Source: Roseateles aquatilis (lineage in GTDB: Bacteria; Pseudomonadota; Gammaproteobacteria; Burkholderiales; Burkholderiaceae_C). From it: DNA of 64,000 nt. Position 1 is the stretch's first letter. Each line of letters starts with the position of its first letter. The notes under the pieces are model-generated. The model was not told the DNA's origin. It worked only from the letters and a program-made list of their open reading frames with translations, and ran no database searches. The stretch covers positions 372,001 to 436,000 of the forward strand of contig NZ_NIOF01000003.1 of the NCBI RefSeq assembly GCF_002205645.1, given 5' to 3'. The translations under genes were made by a program, and so were the position numbers. This document shows, in pieces, positions 17,249 through 26,635 of the stretch.

Positions 17249-19375
17249 TCATGCCGGCGTGAGGGTCGGCGGCCGGGGCGGGAGGCCGACCCGCGGCGCG
17301 TGGCGCTCATGCAGCGCGCCTGATCGAAGCTCGATCGCCCGATCCGCGCCGGCCACCGTCTCCGGCCGATGGGCGATCGTGATGCGGGTGACGCGCATCC
17401 GGCGCAGCGCCGTGGCGATGGCGCGTTCGTTCGCGAGGTCCAGCTCGCTGGTGGCTTCGTCCAGGGCGATCACCCGCGGCCGCTTGTAGAGGCAACGCGC
17501 CAGCAGCAGCCGCTGTCGCTGTCCACCGGACAGACCCGCGCCCAGATCGCCGATCAGCGAGGCATAGGCCATCGGCATGCGGACGATGTCCTCATGCAGT
17601 CGCGCCGCGCGCGCCGCCGCTTCGATGTCGGGCAGCGACGGCGCCGATTCGAAGAAGCAGATGTTCTCGGCGATGGAGCCGCTCAGCAGCGCGTCCGCCT
17701 GCATCACCGTGCCGATGCATCGCCGCACATTGGCGACACCCAATCGCCGGATCGGCACGCCGCCATAGAGCACCTCGCCCTCGGTCGGCGCGAGCAGTCC
17801 CAGCGCGATCTTCAGCAGCGTGCTTTTGCCGGATCCGCTGGCGCCCGTGAGGGCGACATGCCGGCCGGCCTCGATCGAGAGCGAGACATCCTTCAGGATC
17901 CACGGATCGCTCTCCGAGTACCGGAAGCTGACGCGGCGCAGCTCGATGCGGGGCGGCAGGTGGGCGAGGTCCGTCGGCGGTACGTCATCGGCGTCGGACG
18001 GCGCCAGCACGATGTCCGCCAGACGTTCGGTATGGACGGACATGGCCTTCCAGTCGACGATGAAGCCGATCAACGCGCTCGCACGGGACGTGAACTGGGT
18101 CTTGTAGGCGATGAACGCGAACAGCATGCCGATCGTGAACGGGGTCGCGTCGGCGCGCCCCTGCGCGAGGATCAGCCGCGCGCCCAGCCACAGCACCAGC
18201 AGGTTCTCCAGGCCGAAGATCAGCGTGCTGGCGATGCCGAAGCCCGTGTTCAGGCGCGCCGTCCGGAGGTCCCGGTTCTGGACGTCCACGACCAGGTTCT
18301 GCCACCGACCCTGCCGCTGCGATTCGCGGCCGAACAGCTTCAGCGGCGTCATCGCGCGCAAGGTTTCGAGGAAGTAGCCGGACTCACGCGCGGCAACGAC
18401 CAGGCGTTCGGCCGCCGCGTCCCGATACGCCCCGTAGGTCACCCGGCGCAACAGCGCATAGATCGCCACGGCCGCCATCACCACGCCGGTGAGCGGCAAC
18501 GAGTAGCCCACCATCAGGCCCAGTGCCACCGCGGCCATCAGCCCGTCCAGCAGCGCCTCCACCGCGCCCTGCGTCAGCACGCGCTGGACGGCCGTGGTGG
18601 AGTCGAACTTCGAGGCAATGTCGCCGAGGTGGCGCCGCTCGAAGAAGTCCAGGGGCAGACGGATCAGCCGGGCGAAGACGTTGGTGGTCCATTGCAGCGA
18701 CAGGCTTTGCCCGAGCACGATCACCATCCAGGACCGCGCCAGCCCCAATGCGCTCTGCAGCAGCAGCATCAGGGTGAAGCCGAGGATGAGGACGGTGAGC
18801 AGCTCGGCGTCGCCCGACACCAGCACGTCGTCGATCACCAGTTGCTGGAGCAGCGGCGCCAGCACCGCGAAGCCTTCCAGCACCACCGCGACGATGAAGA
18901 TCCGCGTCATCGCCAGCGGCAGGCCGTGGGCCTGGCGCAGCAACTTGCGCCAGGCGAAGCGGGGCGCCGGCGGCTCGACCTGGAAGTCGGAGGTCGGGGT
19001 CAGCTCCAGGGCCACGCCGGTGAAGCCGGCTGACATCTCGGCGCGGGACAGGACACGGTCCCCCACCGCCGGGTCGGCGACAAGGAAGCGCCCGCGCCGT
19101 ACCTTGCGCAGCACGACGAAGTGGTCGAGCTTCCAATGAAGGATGCAGGGCAAACGCAGATCGCCGAGATCGTCGAGTTCCGCCCGGGCGGGGCGCGGGC
19201 ACAAGCCCATCGCGGAGGCGATCTCCATCAGCTGCGAGAGGTCGGTGCCGCGAGCGCTGGGAGGAAAGCGCCGTCGCAACGACACCAGGTCGTCGCCATG
19301 GCCCAGCAGGCGGCCCACCGTCGCGAGACAGGCGAGACCGCATTCGGCGGCCTCGCTCTGCAGTTGGGTCTTCAT
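17249..19375 (-). CDS. Peptidase-domain ABC exporter for a double-glycine-leader peptide (CvaB/RaxB type)
   Basis: Inner-membrane exporter of 708 residues. An N-terminal C39 cysteine peptidase (QSEAAECGLACLA) has the triad Cys12, His85 and Asp101, which cleaves leaders after Gly-Gly. About five or six membrane helices lie between 160 and 430. The ATPase has Walker A GASGSGKST near 510-518, signature LSGGQRQR and Walker B VIALDEATSELD. It would process and export the peptide encoded at 20307-20660 with the HlyD-type adaptor. Its ATG overlaps the stop of the TraB/GumN-like gene by four bases (ATGA), showing coupled translation. No outer-membrane TolC gene is adjacent; a chromosomal one is probably used. 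Confidence 0.92.
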   Translation of the reverse strand: MKTQLQSEAAECGLACLATVGRLLGHGDDLVSLRRRFPPSARGTDLSQLMEIASAMGLCPRPARAELDDLGDLRLPCILHWKLDHFVVLRKVRRGRFLVADPAVGDRVLSRAEMSAGFTGVALELTPTSDFQVEPPAPRFAWRKLLRQAHGLPLAMTRIFIVAVVLEGFAVLAPLLQQLVIDDVLVSGDAELLTVLILGFTLMLLLQSALGLARSWMVIVLGQSLSLQWTTNVFARLIRLPLDFFERRHLGDIASKFDSTTAVQRVLTQGAVEALLDGLMAAVALGLMVGYSLPLTGVVMAAVAIYALLRRVTYGAYRDAAAERLVVAARESGYFLETLRAMTPLKLFGRESQRQGRWQNLVVDVQNRDLRTARLNTGFGIASTLIFGLENLLVLWLGARLILAQGRADATPFTIGMLFAFIAYKTQFTSRASALIGFIVDWKAMSVHTERLADIVLAPSDADDVPPTDLAHLPPRIELRRVSFRYSESDPWILKDVSLSIEAGRHVALTGASGSGKSTLLKIALGLLAPTEGEVLYGGVPIRRLGVANVRRCIGTVMQADALLSGSIAENICFFESAPSLPDIEAAARAARLHEDIVRMPMAYASLIGDLGAGLSGGQRQRLLLARCLYKRPRVIALDEATSELDLANERAIATALRRMRVTRITIAHRPETVAGADRAIELRSGALHERHAPRVGLPPRPPTLTPA

Positions 19376-20247
19376 TCGCTGTCGGCTTCCGACGAGGGGG
19401 GCGGGATGCGCGTCACGCGGAAGCCCACTGCTTCGAGTTGCTTCAGCAGGCCGTTGGGCCCGAACAGGTGCGCGACGTCCAGCGCCACGGCGAGCGCCGT
19501 CGTCCTGCCGCTGGCTTGCAGGATGCGCGCGAGGAAGGCCGTCGCGCGCGCGGCGTTCATGGCCGCCCAGACCGGGCTGGCCGTGGGATCGATCTGATCC
19601 GCCAGCACCAGCGCCGCCAGCGCGTCATCGGTCGACGACCGGCTCGCCCGCCGCAGTTGGGTCCGGTCCGCCGCGATCGACGCGGCGGTCGGGCGGTGTT
19701 GCTCGACTTCGCGCACGGCTTCCGCGAAGGGGATGCTGTCGACGTGCAACAGGCCGGAAGCCACCGTTTCCAGGCCTTCCACCGCGTGATGGCCGTGCGC
19801 CCGGAAGGCGGCGAGGACCAGGTCCCGCGTGCCGTGGCGCGGCAGGAGGCCCAAGGTTGCGCCGTGCGCCTCGATGCAGCAGGCGAGACCGCCCAGGACG
19901 CCTCTCGCGCCCGTCTCGGCTTCATCGCGCGGATCCCAACGGTCGCACGCGCGAACGAGAGCCGCCAGCGTCCGTGGATCGGCTCGTGGGTCGGGCAGCG
20001 GGACGGCGGGGCCGTCCAGTTGTCCGTCGTCGGTCTGAACCAGCAGGAGGCGCGCCTGCCCGACCCGGGCCTGGACTTCGGGATCGAGCTGATCCGACGA
20101 CTGGCCCAGCCACTGGGTGCCGACCAGCAGGATGTGGTGGCCGTCCCGTTCCAATTGCCAGGCGGGTTGCGCGGCGGCGTCGATGCCCGCGAGGGAGAGC
20201 CCGCAAAACAAGGCGCCGACCATGAATCGACCGCGGACGTTGATCAT
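19372..20247 (-). CDS. TraB/GumN-like protein with altered catalytic motifs
   Basis: Exported protein of 291 residues with a signal peptide (hydrophobic 9-20, then DAAA/Q near residue 26). Two TraB/GumN (TIKI-fold) landmarks are recognisable: LLVGTQWLG near residue 42, where the family has G-x-x-H, and VALDVAHLFGPNGLLKQLEAVG near the C-terminus, where it has G-x-x-H again. Here the first His is Trp and the second Gly is Asp, so metal-dependent peptidase activity is doubtful. Between the bacteriocin-like peptide and its exporter it could be an immunity protein, chaperone or maturation factor; none is demonstrated. Overlaps the exporter start by four bases. Confidence 0.65.
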   Translation of the reverse strand: MINVRGRFMVGALFCGLSLAGIDAAAQPAWQLERDGHHILLVGTQWLGQSSDQLDPEVQARVGQARLLLVQTDDGQLDGPAVPLPDPRADPRTLAALVRACDRWDPRDEAETGARGVLGGLACCIEAHGATLGLLPRHGTRDLVLAAFRAHGHHAVEGLETVASGLLHVDSIPFAEAVREVEQHRPTAASIAADRTQLRRASRSSTDDALAALVLADQIDPTASPVWAAMNAARATAFLARILQASGRTTALAVALDVAHLFGPNGLLKQLEAVGFRVTRIPPPSSEADSE

Positions 20248-20265
20248 GTGTTATTCCGTTGGATC

Positions 20266-20295
20266 AAAAAGAAGCGGCGCCCTTGCGAGCGCCGC
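20266..20295 (-). terminator. Intrinsic terminator/attenuator directly after the peptide gene
   Basis: On the minus strand GCGGCGC (20295-20289), an eight-base loop and GCGCCGC (20280-20274) are followed by TTCTTTTT. It lies between the peptide stop and the TraB/GumN-like start, so it probably lets most transcripts end after the peptide while some read through into the processing genes. Confidence 0.7.
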
Positions 20296-20306
20296 GCTCA
20301 TACCCG

Positions 20307-20660
20307 TCAGACGCTGCTCATGCGGCGGGCGGAACTCATCCGGTCCATCGAGTTCTCGTAATTGGGCGCCGACGGATCATTCGACGAGCCCGCATAACGG
20401 GAAAATCCCGCCGAGGAGCCGAAACCCGACCCCGCCAGCAGGCCGGCCAGGGATTGCGCCTCGGAGCTGCCCTTGGCCATGCCCACCGCGCCGCCGGCCA
20501 GACAACCCGCGCCTGCGCCTTCCCATTTGTAGCCCGAGGGGGCCGCGCCCAGGCCGGCCAGCCCGCCGTTGACGCAGCCCCGGGTGAATCCCAGCAGAAT
20601 GCCGGCGTTACCGCCGCTGACCTGCTTGATTTCATTGATCGACAAAGTCCTGATCGCCAT
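20307..20660 (-). CDS. Putative bacteriocin precursor with a double-glycine leader
   Basis: Precursor of 117 residues. The first 17, MAIRTLSINEIKQVSGG, match the double-glycine leader pattern (L-S-x-x-E-[IL]-x-x-V-S-G-G) cut by C39 peptidases. The predicted mature peptide is 100 residues: a Gly/Ala-rich amphipathic part with several G-x-x-x-G spacings and two cysteines (29 and 53) that could form a disulfide, then a Ser/Asn-rich polar tail. This suits a membrane-active class II bacteriocin or microcin. AGAGGA precedes the ATG. It is 70 bases downstream of the HlyD gene and followed by a terminator, as expected for a highly expressed product. The target is unknown. Confidence 0.8.
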   Translation of the reverse strand: MAIRTLSINEIKQVSGGNAGILLGFTRGCVNGGLAGLGAAPSGYKWEGAGAGCLAGGAVGMAKGSSEAQSLAGLLAGSGFGSSAGFSRYAGSSNDPSAPNYENSMDRMSSARRMSSV

Positions 20661-20730
20661 ATCGTCCTCTGGATAAAAACGGCTGATTCACCTGCGTTCA
20701 GCCACGACGCTTGAAAAACATGGATGTCAT

Positions 20731-22008
20731 TCAAATCCTGCGGCCCACCGCGATCAGCGGTTCGAAGAGCCATTCGAGAATGGTGCGGCGTTCCTGATGA
20801 ATATCCGCCTCCAGCACCATGCCGGGTTTCAGCATCACGTCCCGGCCGTAAGCCCGGATGGATTCGGCATCGAGCGCGACCTTGATCCGATACAGCGGCT
20901 CGCTGGTTTGCGCCGCCTGCAGCAGGGAGGCCGCCTGTCCACTCGGCAACTCCTGGGCGCCCAGCGGCGTTCGGCTGATCGCGGTGACCCGGCCGCGTTG
21001 CAAACCGAACTTCTGATAGGGGAAGGCCGCCAGCCGGAGCAGGACCAACTGCCCGGGCGCGACGAAACCGATCGCGCGGCTGGGGGCGAAGAGCTCGGCC
21101 TCGAGGCGCCCGGCCGTCCGGCTGTCCCTGGGCACCAGTGTCATCAGGGGCTGTCCCTCCTGCACCACCTGCCCGACCTTGGCAGTCAGGGCGGTGACGG
21201 TGGCGTCGCCTGGCGCGGCGATCACGATCTCGCGGCGCTCTTCGTTCTCGACGGATTCCTGTTGCAAGGCCGCCTGCTGGCGCCGGAGCTGCCAGGCCTC
21301 GGCCGTGCGTTGCGCCTCGGTGCTGGCGATCTCCGCCGCCATGTCCAGGACTTCGCGTTCCAGGACGGACCTGCTTTTCCGGGCGGCGTGCAGGCGACCT
21401 TGCAACTCCATCAGGTCTTCGTGATGCCGCTGAACCTGGAGGGTCGAGACGAAACCCTCGTCCGCCAGCGCTTCATAACGGTCGACGGTACGTTTCGCCA
21501 GGCTGATCCGGCGCGTCAGGAGGTCGGATTCTTCGTCGCTTTCCCGAATCTCGCGCTGCAGATGCTTCGTCCGCCGGGACAGCGCCTCGATCTTGTGCGC
21601 CGCCTGGTGGTCTCGGGTCGTCGATTCAGACTCGACGGCCTTTCTTCGCGCGCTGATGCCCTGGGCGACGAGATTCCCGGTCGGGCCGTGGCCCGTGCTT
21701 CTGCCGGTAGCGATGACGACAAGGATATTCCCGCCGCGTGTTTCTTCGCCCTCGGTGATTCTGACCTCCCGGATGACTCCCGTCGCGTTGGCGACCAGGG
21801 GCAGATTCCCCAGGGACGGGGCAATCAATCCGGATACCTTGACCTTTCTGGGGATTTCTCCAACGCAAACGAAGGTGAGCAGCAGAAACCCCACCAGCGC
21901 CACCGCCACGGTGATCGCGGACAGCAGCGGTTGATGACCCAGCCGGGCGCTTCCGAAATAACTCCGGGGCGCGCTGTTCAATACTTCGGGGCGAAAGAGG
22001 TCGCTCAT
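20731..22008 (-). CDS. HlyD-family membrane fusion protein of a peptide export system
   Basis: Periplasmic adaptor of 425 residues of the CvaA/microcin type. The N-terminus LFRPEVLNSAPRSYFGS is typical of this subgroup, one membrane helix spans about 30-50, a long coiled coil follows (about 105-235, Glu/Arg-rich heptads), then lipoyl and beta-barrel segments (VIAAPGDATVTAL). It would bridge the ABC exporter and an outer-membrane channel. I use ATG at 22008; a TTG four codons earlier is the only alternative. No strong ribosome-binding site is visible. First gene of the operon. Confidence 0.88.
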   Translation of the reverse strand: MSDLFRPEVLNSAPRSYFGSARLGHQPLLSAITVAVALVGFLLLTFVCVGEIPRKVKVSGLIAPSLGNLPLVANATGVIREVRITEGEETRGGNILVVIATGRSTGHGPTGNLVAQGISARRKAVESESTTRDHQAAHKIEALSRRTKHLQREIRESDEESDLLTRRISLAKRTVDRYEALADEGFVSTLQVQRHHEDLMELQGRLHAARKSRSVLEREVLDMAAEIASTEAQRTAEAWQLRRQQAALQQESVENEERREIVIAAPGDATVTALTAKVGQVVQEGQPLMTLVPRDSRTAGRLEAELFAPSRAIGFVAPGQLVLLRLAAFPYQKFGLQRGRVTAISRTPLGAQELPSGQAASLLQAAQTSEPLYRIKVALDAESIRAYGRDVMLKPGMVLEADIHQERRTILEWLFEPLIAVGRRI

Positions 22009-22116
22009 GTCGGGGCTCAAACAACTCGACCGCGTCGAGGATTTGTCTGCCCGCAGAATAATGAGCGCGCGGCGGTATCTGCTAGCCCGTGGTAATGCCT
22101 AGTCTGTTTGTGTCCC

Positions 22117-22133
22117 GATATTCTTCGAATATC
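22117..22133. promoter_or_regulatory. Inverted repeat upstream of the peptide-export operon
   Basis: GATATTC, TTC, GAATATC: perfect 7-bp arms in an AT-rich patch unusual for this sequence, about 110 bases upstream of the HlyD start. It has the size of a dimeric activator or repressor site. The regulator is unknown and no definite -35/-10 pair could be fixed. Confidence 0.45.
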
Positions 22134-22221
22134 CAGCAAATGGCGGTGTCGGAACTGGTCATTCCTTGCGTGGCGTCGCTGCCGGAGGCCTGACGGCGGG
22201 CGTGAGGGCGGCGGGCGACGC

Positions 22222-24243
22222 TCAGCCGTCCGGCGCCAGCATGGCCATCGGCCGGTCGATGCGCCCGGTCAGCCACGGCGCCATCGGTGCCGCCGCCATC
22301 GCCGCGCCCGCGGCGGACAGGTGCTGCTGATCGACGTACAGCATCCGGGCCCGCGCCGCGAATCGGCAGCCCTCGCCGTCGCACAGCCCCTGGCGCGGAT
22401 CGAGGTAGGTGGCGCCGCCGCGGCGTGCCACGTCACGCACGATCACCTCGCCGATGGGGTCCTCGATCATGCTGGCGGCCGTTCCGTACTCGCAGGCGCG
22501 GTCGTGGTCCGGCAGGCCGTTCAATGCGGCGCGCAGAGGGTTGCCGCAAGCGGCCACGCGCTTGATCGGCATGAAGGCGAAGTAGGGCACGTCGCCGAGC
22601 ACCACCACCCGCTTGCCCGCGCGCACCAGTGGTTCGACCGATGCGGCCAGGCCCTGCCGCAGGTGCTCGGGGGGCGTGCCCGCCGCCCCCGTCATCGAGG
22701 CATAGGGCCCGTCGTCCGTCAGGCCGACCCGCCAGAAGCCGCCGATCACGACCACGCGGATCTCCGGCCGGGCCAGCAGCCGGTCCATCACCTGGCGGTT
22801 GAAGGCCGCGCATTCGTCGGCGTGTTGCGGGAAACGGGTCATCGCCCGGCTCACCGCCTGCAGGAAGGGGCAGGAGGACTTGGTCAGTTCTTCGTAGCCC
22901 AGGCTCGCGGAGCCGGCCAGCGCCCGCATCGCCGGGCTCATCGCGCTGGCGTGGCTGTCGCCCACCAGCGCCAGGGACGGCTGGCCGCCGGTGGCCACGC
23001 AGTCGCCGGAGAGCCGTGGCGCGGTCACGCCGTAGTTGGCCAGGCAGGGGCTGGGCGTCGCCGTGGCGCCGGCCGCCTGGGCGACGAAACCGTCGGGCCA
23101 GCGCTGCGGATAGCCGCCGGCCAGGTAGGCCGATCCGGTCACCGCCGCGGCAGCCGACATCACCAGCGCATAACGCGACAGCGACCGCCGCACCGGCGTC
23201 GGCGATTGCCGGAACGGGGTCTCGATCCAGCGGTACGAGCCGTAGGCCAGGGCGACCGACAGCGCCGCCAGCAGCACGCGCCAGGCGAGCGGCGGCTCCG
23301 TCTCCAGCACCAGGTGCGCCATGCTGATCAGCGGCCAATGCCACAGGTACAGGGAATACGAGATGAGCCCGAAGAAGGTCGCCACCGGGTTGCTCAACAG
23401 GCGCCGATTGACGAAGGCGCCGTCGGTGTGCAGCAGCAACACCGCGCCCAGCACCGGCGGCAGGGCGGTGAGGCCGGGGAAGCGCGTCGCGTGGTCGTAG
23501 GCGACGATGGGCACGATCAGCAGCGCCAGCCCGAGCCAGGCCGCGATCTCCGTCGACAGGCGGTGCCGGCGCTCGATCGGCGCCGCATGGTGCGCGCGCC
23601 ACAGCGCCAGCATCACGCCCGCGCCCAGTTCCCAGGCCCGCGGCGGCAGCAGGTAAAAGGCGGCCTGCGTGTCGTGCCGCATTTGCCAGACCGCCAGCAG
23701 CAGCGACAAGGCGGCGATCGCCGCCACGGCCGCGAAGCGCCACGACGCGCGCAGCCGCGCCACCAGCGTCAGCACCACCGGGGCCAGCAGGTAGAACTGC
23801 TCCTCGACCCCGAGCGACCAGGTCATCAGGAGCGGATTCATCTCGGCCGCCGGCCGGAAGTAATCGATCGAGCGATACAGCGTGATGTTGGACACCGAGA
23901 ACACCGCGGCCACGGCGTCGCGCCCGAAGTCGTGGAACTCCTGCGGCGACGCCAGCAGCGCCATCGCCACGCCCGTGAACAGCAGCACCGCGATCAGCGC
24001 CGGCACGATGCGGCGCGCGCGCCGGTAGTAGAAGCGCGCGTAGCTGAAGCGGCCCTCGCGCGCCTCGCCGTAGATGTGGCTGCCGATCAGGTAGCCGGAG
24101 ATGACGAAGAAGATGTCGACCCCGGTGAAGCCGCCGGGCAGCGGCAGGCCGAAGTGGTAAGCCACCACGCTCAGCACCGCGATCGAGCGCAGGCCGTCGA
24201 TGTCGTGTCGGTAGCCGGGCTGCCGGGTCGGGGATGCCGTCAT
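22222..24243 (-). CDS. Acyltransferase-3 family protein with C-terminal SGNH domain (OafA type)
   Basis: Inner-membrane O-acyltransferase of 673 residues. Residues 11-350 are the acyltransferase-3 domain with about ten helices; RHDIDGLRSIAVLSVVAYH carries the conserved His30, and FTGVDIFFVISGYLI and WSLGVEEQFYLL are hallmarks. The C-terminal periplasmic domain is SGNH-like: ALVGDSHASAM holds the nucleophile Ser and VDQQHLSAAG the Asp/His pair. Such proteins acetylate O-antigen, peptidoglycan or exopolysaccharide. The ATG at 24243 has GAGG five bases upstream; earlier ATGs at 24264 and 24282 are possible. Same strand as the peptide operon but separated by 213 bases, so a link is unproven. Confidence 0.88.
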   Translation of the reverse strand: MTASPTRQPGYRHDIDGLRSIAVLSVVAYHFGLPLPGGFTGVDIFFVISGYLIGSHIYGEAREGRFSYARFYYRRARRIVPALIAVLLFTGVAMALLASPQEFHDFGRDAVAAVFSVSNITLYRSIDYFRPAAEMNPLLMTWSLGVEEQFYLLAPVVLTLVARLRASWRFAAVAAIAALSLLLAVWQMRHDTQAAFYLLPPRAWELGAGVMLALWRAHHAAPIERRHRLSTEIAAWLGLALLIVPIVAYDHATRFPGLTALPPVLGAVLLLHTDGAFVNRRLLSNPVATFFGLISYSLYLWHWPLISMAHLVLETEPPLAWRVLLAALSVALAYGSYRWIETPFRQSPTPVRRSLSRYALVMSAAAAVTGSAYLAGGYPQRWPDGFVAQAAGATATPSPCLANYGVTAPRLSGDCVATGGQPSLALVGDSHASAMSPAMRALAGSASLGYEELTKSSCPFLQAVSRAMTRFPQHADECAAFNRQVMDRLLARPEIRVVVIGGFWRVGLTDDGPYASMTGAAGTPPEHLRQGLAASVEPLVRAGKRVVVLGDVPYFAFMPIKRVAACGNPLRAALNGLPDHDRACEYGTAASMIEDPIGEVIVRDVARRGGATYLDPRQGLCDGEGCRFAARARMLYVDQQHLSAAGAAMAAAPMAPWLTGRIDRPMAMLAPDG

Positions 24244-24411
24244 GAATGCCTCGTTGAATCGCATCGAGGGCGCGCGAAGCAATCGGCGATCCCGGTAAAC
24301 GGCGCGCAGGGGGCGCTCAAAGGGCGCGGGCGCTCGCGCTCGAAACCGCGTGTTCCGGTTCCCTCCTTAGAATTGCCCCCTCCCAAGCGATGACGTCCCG
24401 ATGTCGGGGCG

Positions 24412-26043
24412 ATGACGATGACAGCTGCTGTTCGGACCGCCGCCTCGCGCGCGCCCGTGGTGATCGTGGGCGCCGGCCTGGCCGGATTGACCGTGGCCTT
24501 GCACCTCGCCGACGACGTCCCCGTCATCGTCCTGGCCAAGCGTGAACTGGGCGAGGCCGCCACGGCCTGGGCACAAGGCGGCATCGTCGGCGTGCTGGGC
24601 TCCGACGACAGCATCGAGAGCCATGTCCGCGACACGCAGGACGCCGGCGCGGGCCTGGTGGACGAGGCCACCGCCCGCTTCATCGCCGAGCGCAGTGCCG
24701 ATGCCGTGGCCTGGCTGGTCGGCCAGGGCGTGCCCTTCACGCCGGACGAGCAGGGCCCGCTGGGCCTGCACCTGACCCGCGAGGGCGGCCACGCGGTGCG
24801 CCGCATCGCCCACGCCGCCGATGCCACCGGCAAGGCCATCCACGACGCGCTGCTGGCCAAGGCCGCGGCGCATCCCAACATCGAGCTGCGCCAGCGCTGG
24901 ATGGCGCTGGACCTGATCACCTCCCGCCACGTGCAGCGCGAGGAGCCGTCGCGCTGCTACGGCATCTACGCGCTGGACATGGATGCGCGGCGCGTCGAGG
25001 CGATCGCCGCGCGCGCCGTGGTGATGGCCACTGGCGGCGCCGGCAAGGTCTACCGCTACACGACCAATCCGGACACCTCCACCGGCGACGGCATCGCCAT
25101 GGCGTGGCGCGCGGGCTGCCGCGTGGCCAACATGGAGTTCATCCAGTTCCACCCGACCTGCCTGTACCACCCGCAGGAGCGTAGCTTCCTCATCACCGAA
25201 GCGCTGCGCGGCGAGGGCGGCCACCTGAAGCTGCCGGACGGCACGCGCTTCATGGCGCAGCACGACGAGCGCATGGAGTTGGCGCCGCGCGACGTGGTGG
25301 CGCGCGCGATCGACTTCGAGATGAAGAAGCACGGCCTGGACCACGTCTGGCTGGATGCGACCCACCTCGGCGAGGACTTTCTCAAGGAGCACTTCCCGAC
25401 CATCCACGCGCGTTGCCTGGCGCTGGGCATCGACATCGCGCGCGAGCCCATCCCGGTCGTGCCGGCGGTGCACTTCACCTGCGGCGGCGTGGTGTCGGAC
25501 CTGCACGGCCGCGCCGACCTGCCGGGCCTGTACACCGTCGGCGAGACCGCCTACAGCGGCCTGCACGGCGCCAACCGGCTGGCCAGCAACTCCCTGCTGG
25601 AATGCGTGGTGCTCGGCCGCACCTGCGCCACGGACATCCAGGCGCAGCCCGACACCGAGCCGGCCCCGCTGCCCGCCTGGGACGAGAGCCAGGTCGAGGA
25701 CGCCGACGAGCAGGTCGTCATCGCCCACAACTGGGACGAGCTGCGGCTGCTGATGTGGAACTACGTCGGCATCGTGCGCACGACCAAGCGGCTGGAGCGC
25801 GCGCTGCACCGCATCGACCTGCTGCGCGCCGAGATCGACGATTACTACGCCAACTTCCGCGTCAGCCGCGATCTGCTGGAGTTGCGCAACCTGGTCGATT
25901 GCGCCGAGCTGATCGTGCGCTCCGCGCTGCTGCGGCACGAGAGCCGCGGCCTGCACTACAGCCGCGACTATCCGCGCACGCTGCCCGCCAGCCTGCCGAC
26001 GGTGCTGGTGCGCAACGGCCATACGCGCGGCGGCGTGCGCTGA
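24412..26043 (+). CDS. nadB: L-aspartate oxidase NadB
   Basis: FAD enzyme of 543 residues that oxidises L-aspartate to iminoaspartate, the first step of de novo NAD synthesis. The dinucleotide site [11 protein letters not shown] is at 16-26, and fumarate-reductase-like catalytic segments include [30 protein letters not shown] and [19 protein letters not shown]. The product is used by NadA, encoded nearby at 26636-27751 on the other strand. Starts at 24412 or at the Met two codons later; neither has a strong ribosome-binding site. nadC is not in the window. Confidence 0.94.
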   Translation: MTMTAAVRTAASRAPVVIVGAGLAGLTVALHLADDVPVIVLAKRELGEAATAWAQGGIVGVLGSDDSIESHVRDTQDAGAGLVDEATARFIAERSADAVAWLVGQGVPFTPDEQGPLGLHLTREGGHAVRRIAHAADATGKAIHDALLAKAAAHPNIELRQRWMALDLITSRHVQREEPSRCYGIYALDMDARRVEAIAARAVVMATGGAGKVYRYTTNPDTSTGDGIAMAWRAGCRVANMEFIQFHPTCLYHPQERSFLITEALRGEGGHLKLPDGTRFMAQHDERMELAPRDVVARAIDFEMKKHGLDHVWLDATHLGEDFLKEHFPTIHARCLALGIDIAREPIPVVPAVHFTCGGVVSDLHGRADLPGLYTVGETAYSGLHGANRLASNSLLECVVLGRTCATDIQAQPDTEPAPLPAWDESQVEDADEQVVIAHNWDELRLLMWNYVGIVRTTKRLERALHRIDLLRAEIDDYYANFRVSRDLLELRNLVDCAELIVRSALLRHESRGLHYSRDYPRTLPASLPTVLVRNGHTRGGVR

Positions 26044-26091
26044 TCCGTCGATCGCGCGTCGGCCGTCGGGCCGGCAACGCGTGCTCGGCGC

Positions 26092-26376
26092 TCAGCGCTT
26101 GGCCCGCAGCACGCTGCGCGCCTGCACGAAGTTGAAGGCGTAACCCACCGCTTCCTTGATGGCGGCGTCGACGTCGAGCCGCTCCTGCTCCGTCAGGTAG
26201 AACGAGTAATCCACCGCGTGGCGGATGTAGCGCGGCGGCAGCCGGTTCAGCGCGACGCAGGCGACGTCGGCCAGCAGCTCGGGGTCGCGGTGGATCTCGG
26301 CAAACTGCGGCGCGGTCTCCATCACCGCGGCGAACACTTCGCGTTCGTGATGGTTGTAGAGCGAGGTGAAGTCCAT
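26092..26376 (-). CDS. ComFB-like late competence development protein
   Basis: Small protein of 94 residues with the ComFB hallmark DVACVALNRLPPRYIRH near residues 30-46, followed by a Tyr/Phe-rich helix and AIKEAVGYAFNFV. ComFB-family proteins have been reported as cyclic di-GMP-binding regulators in some bacteria; whether this one binds it is not visible. The ATG at 26376 has AGGACG upstream, and the longer in-frame extension is Arg/Pro-rich and looks non-coding. It is convergent with nadB and separated from nadA by about 260 bases. Confidence 0.8.
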   Translation of the reverse strand: MDFTSLYNHHEREVFAAVMETAPQFAEIHRDPELLADVACVALNRLPPRYIRHAVDYSFYLTEQERLDVDAAIKEAVGYAFNFVQARSVLRAKR

Positions 26377-26635
26377 GAGGGCATCGTCCTGGGCAAGGCG
26401 GAATGAGCCACAGCATAGGCGCGCGCCGCACCAAATGGAAAGCCCCCGCGGACGCTCGTTCGGGCGGGGGGAGACGGGGGCGCAAGGGCGTCGCGCCGGC
26501 CCCGGCGAACGGTCGCCGGCCAACCGCGATCGAGCTGTCAGCCGTCCATCGACCGGATGATCGAGCCCTGGGGGGATCGAGGTCAGCCGATGAGCGATCG
26601 GCCAACGAGGACCCCGCCGCCGCGCGATGCGGTGA

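Noticed and set aside
22082..22162. A 26-codon minus-strand frame (MTSSDTAICWIFEE...) between the acyltransferase and HlyD genes as a second small peptide gene
   Set aside because: The AAGGA lies directly against the ATG, no double-glycine leader is present, and the frame overlaps the putative operator.
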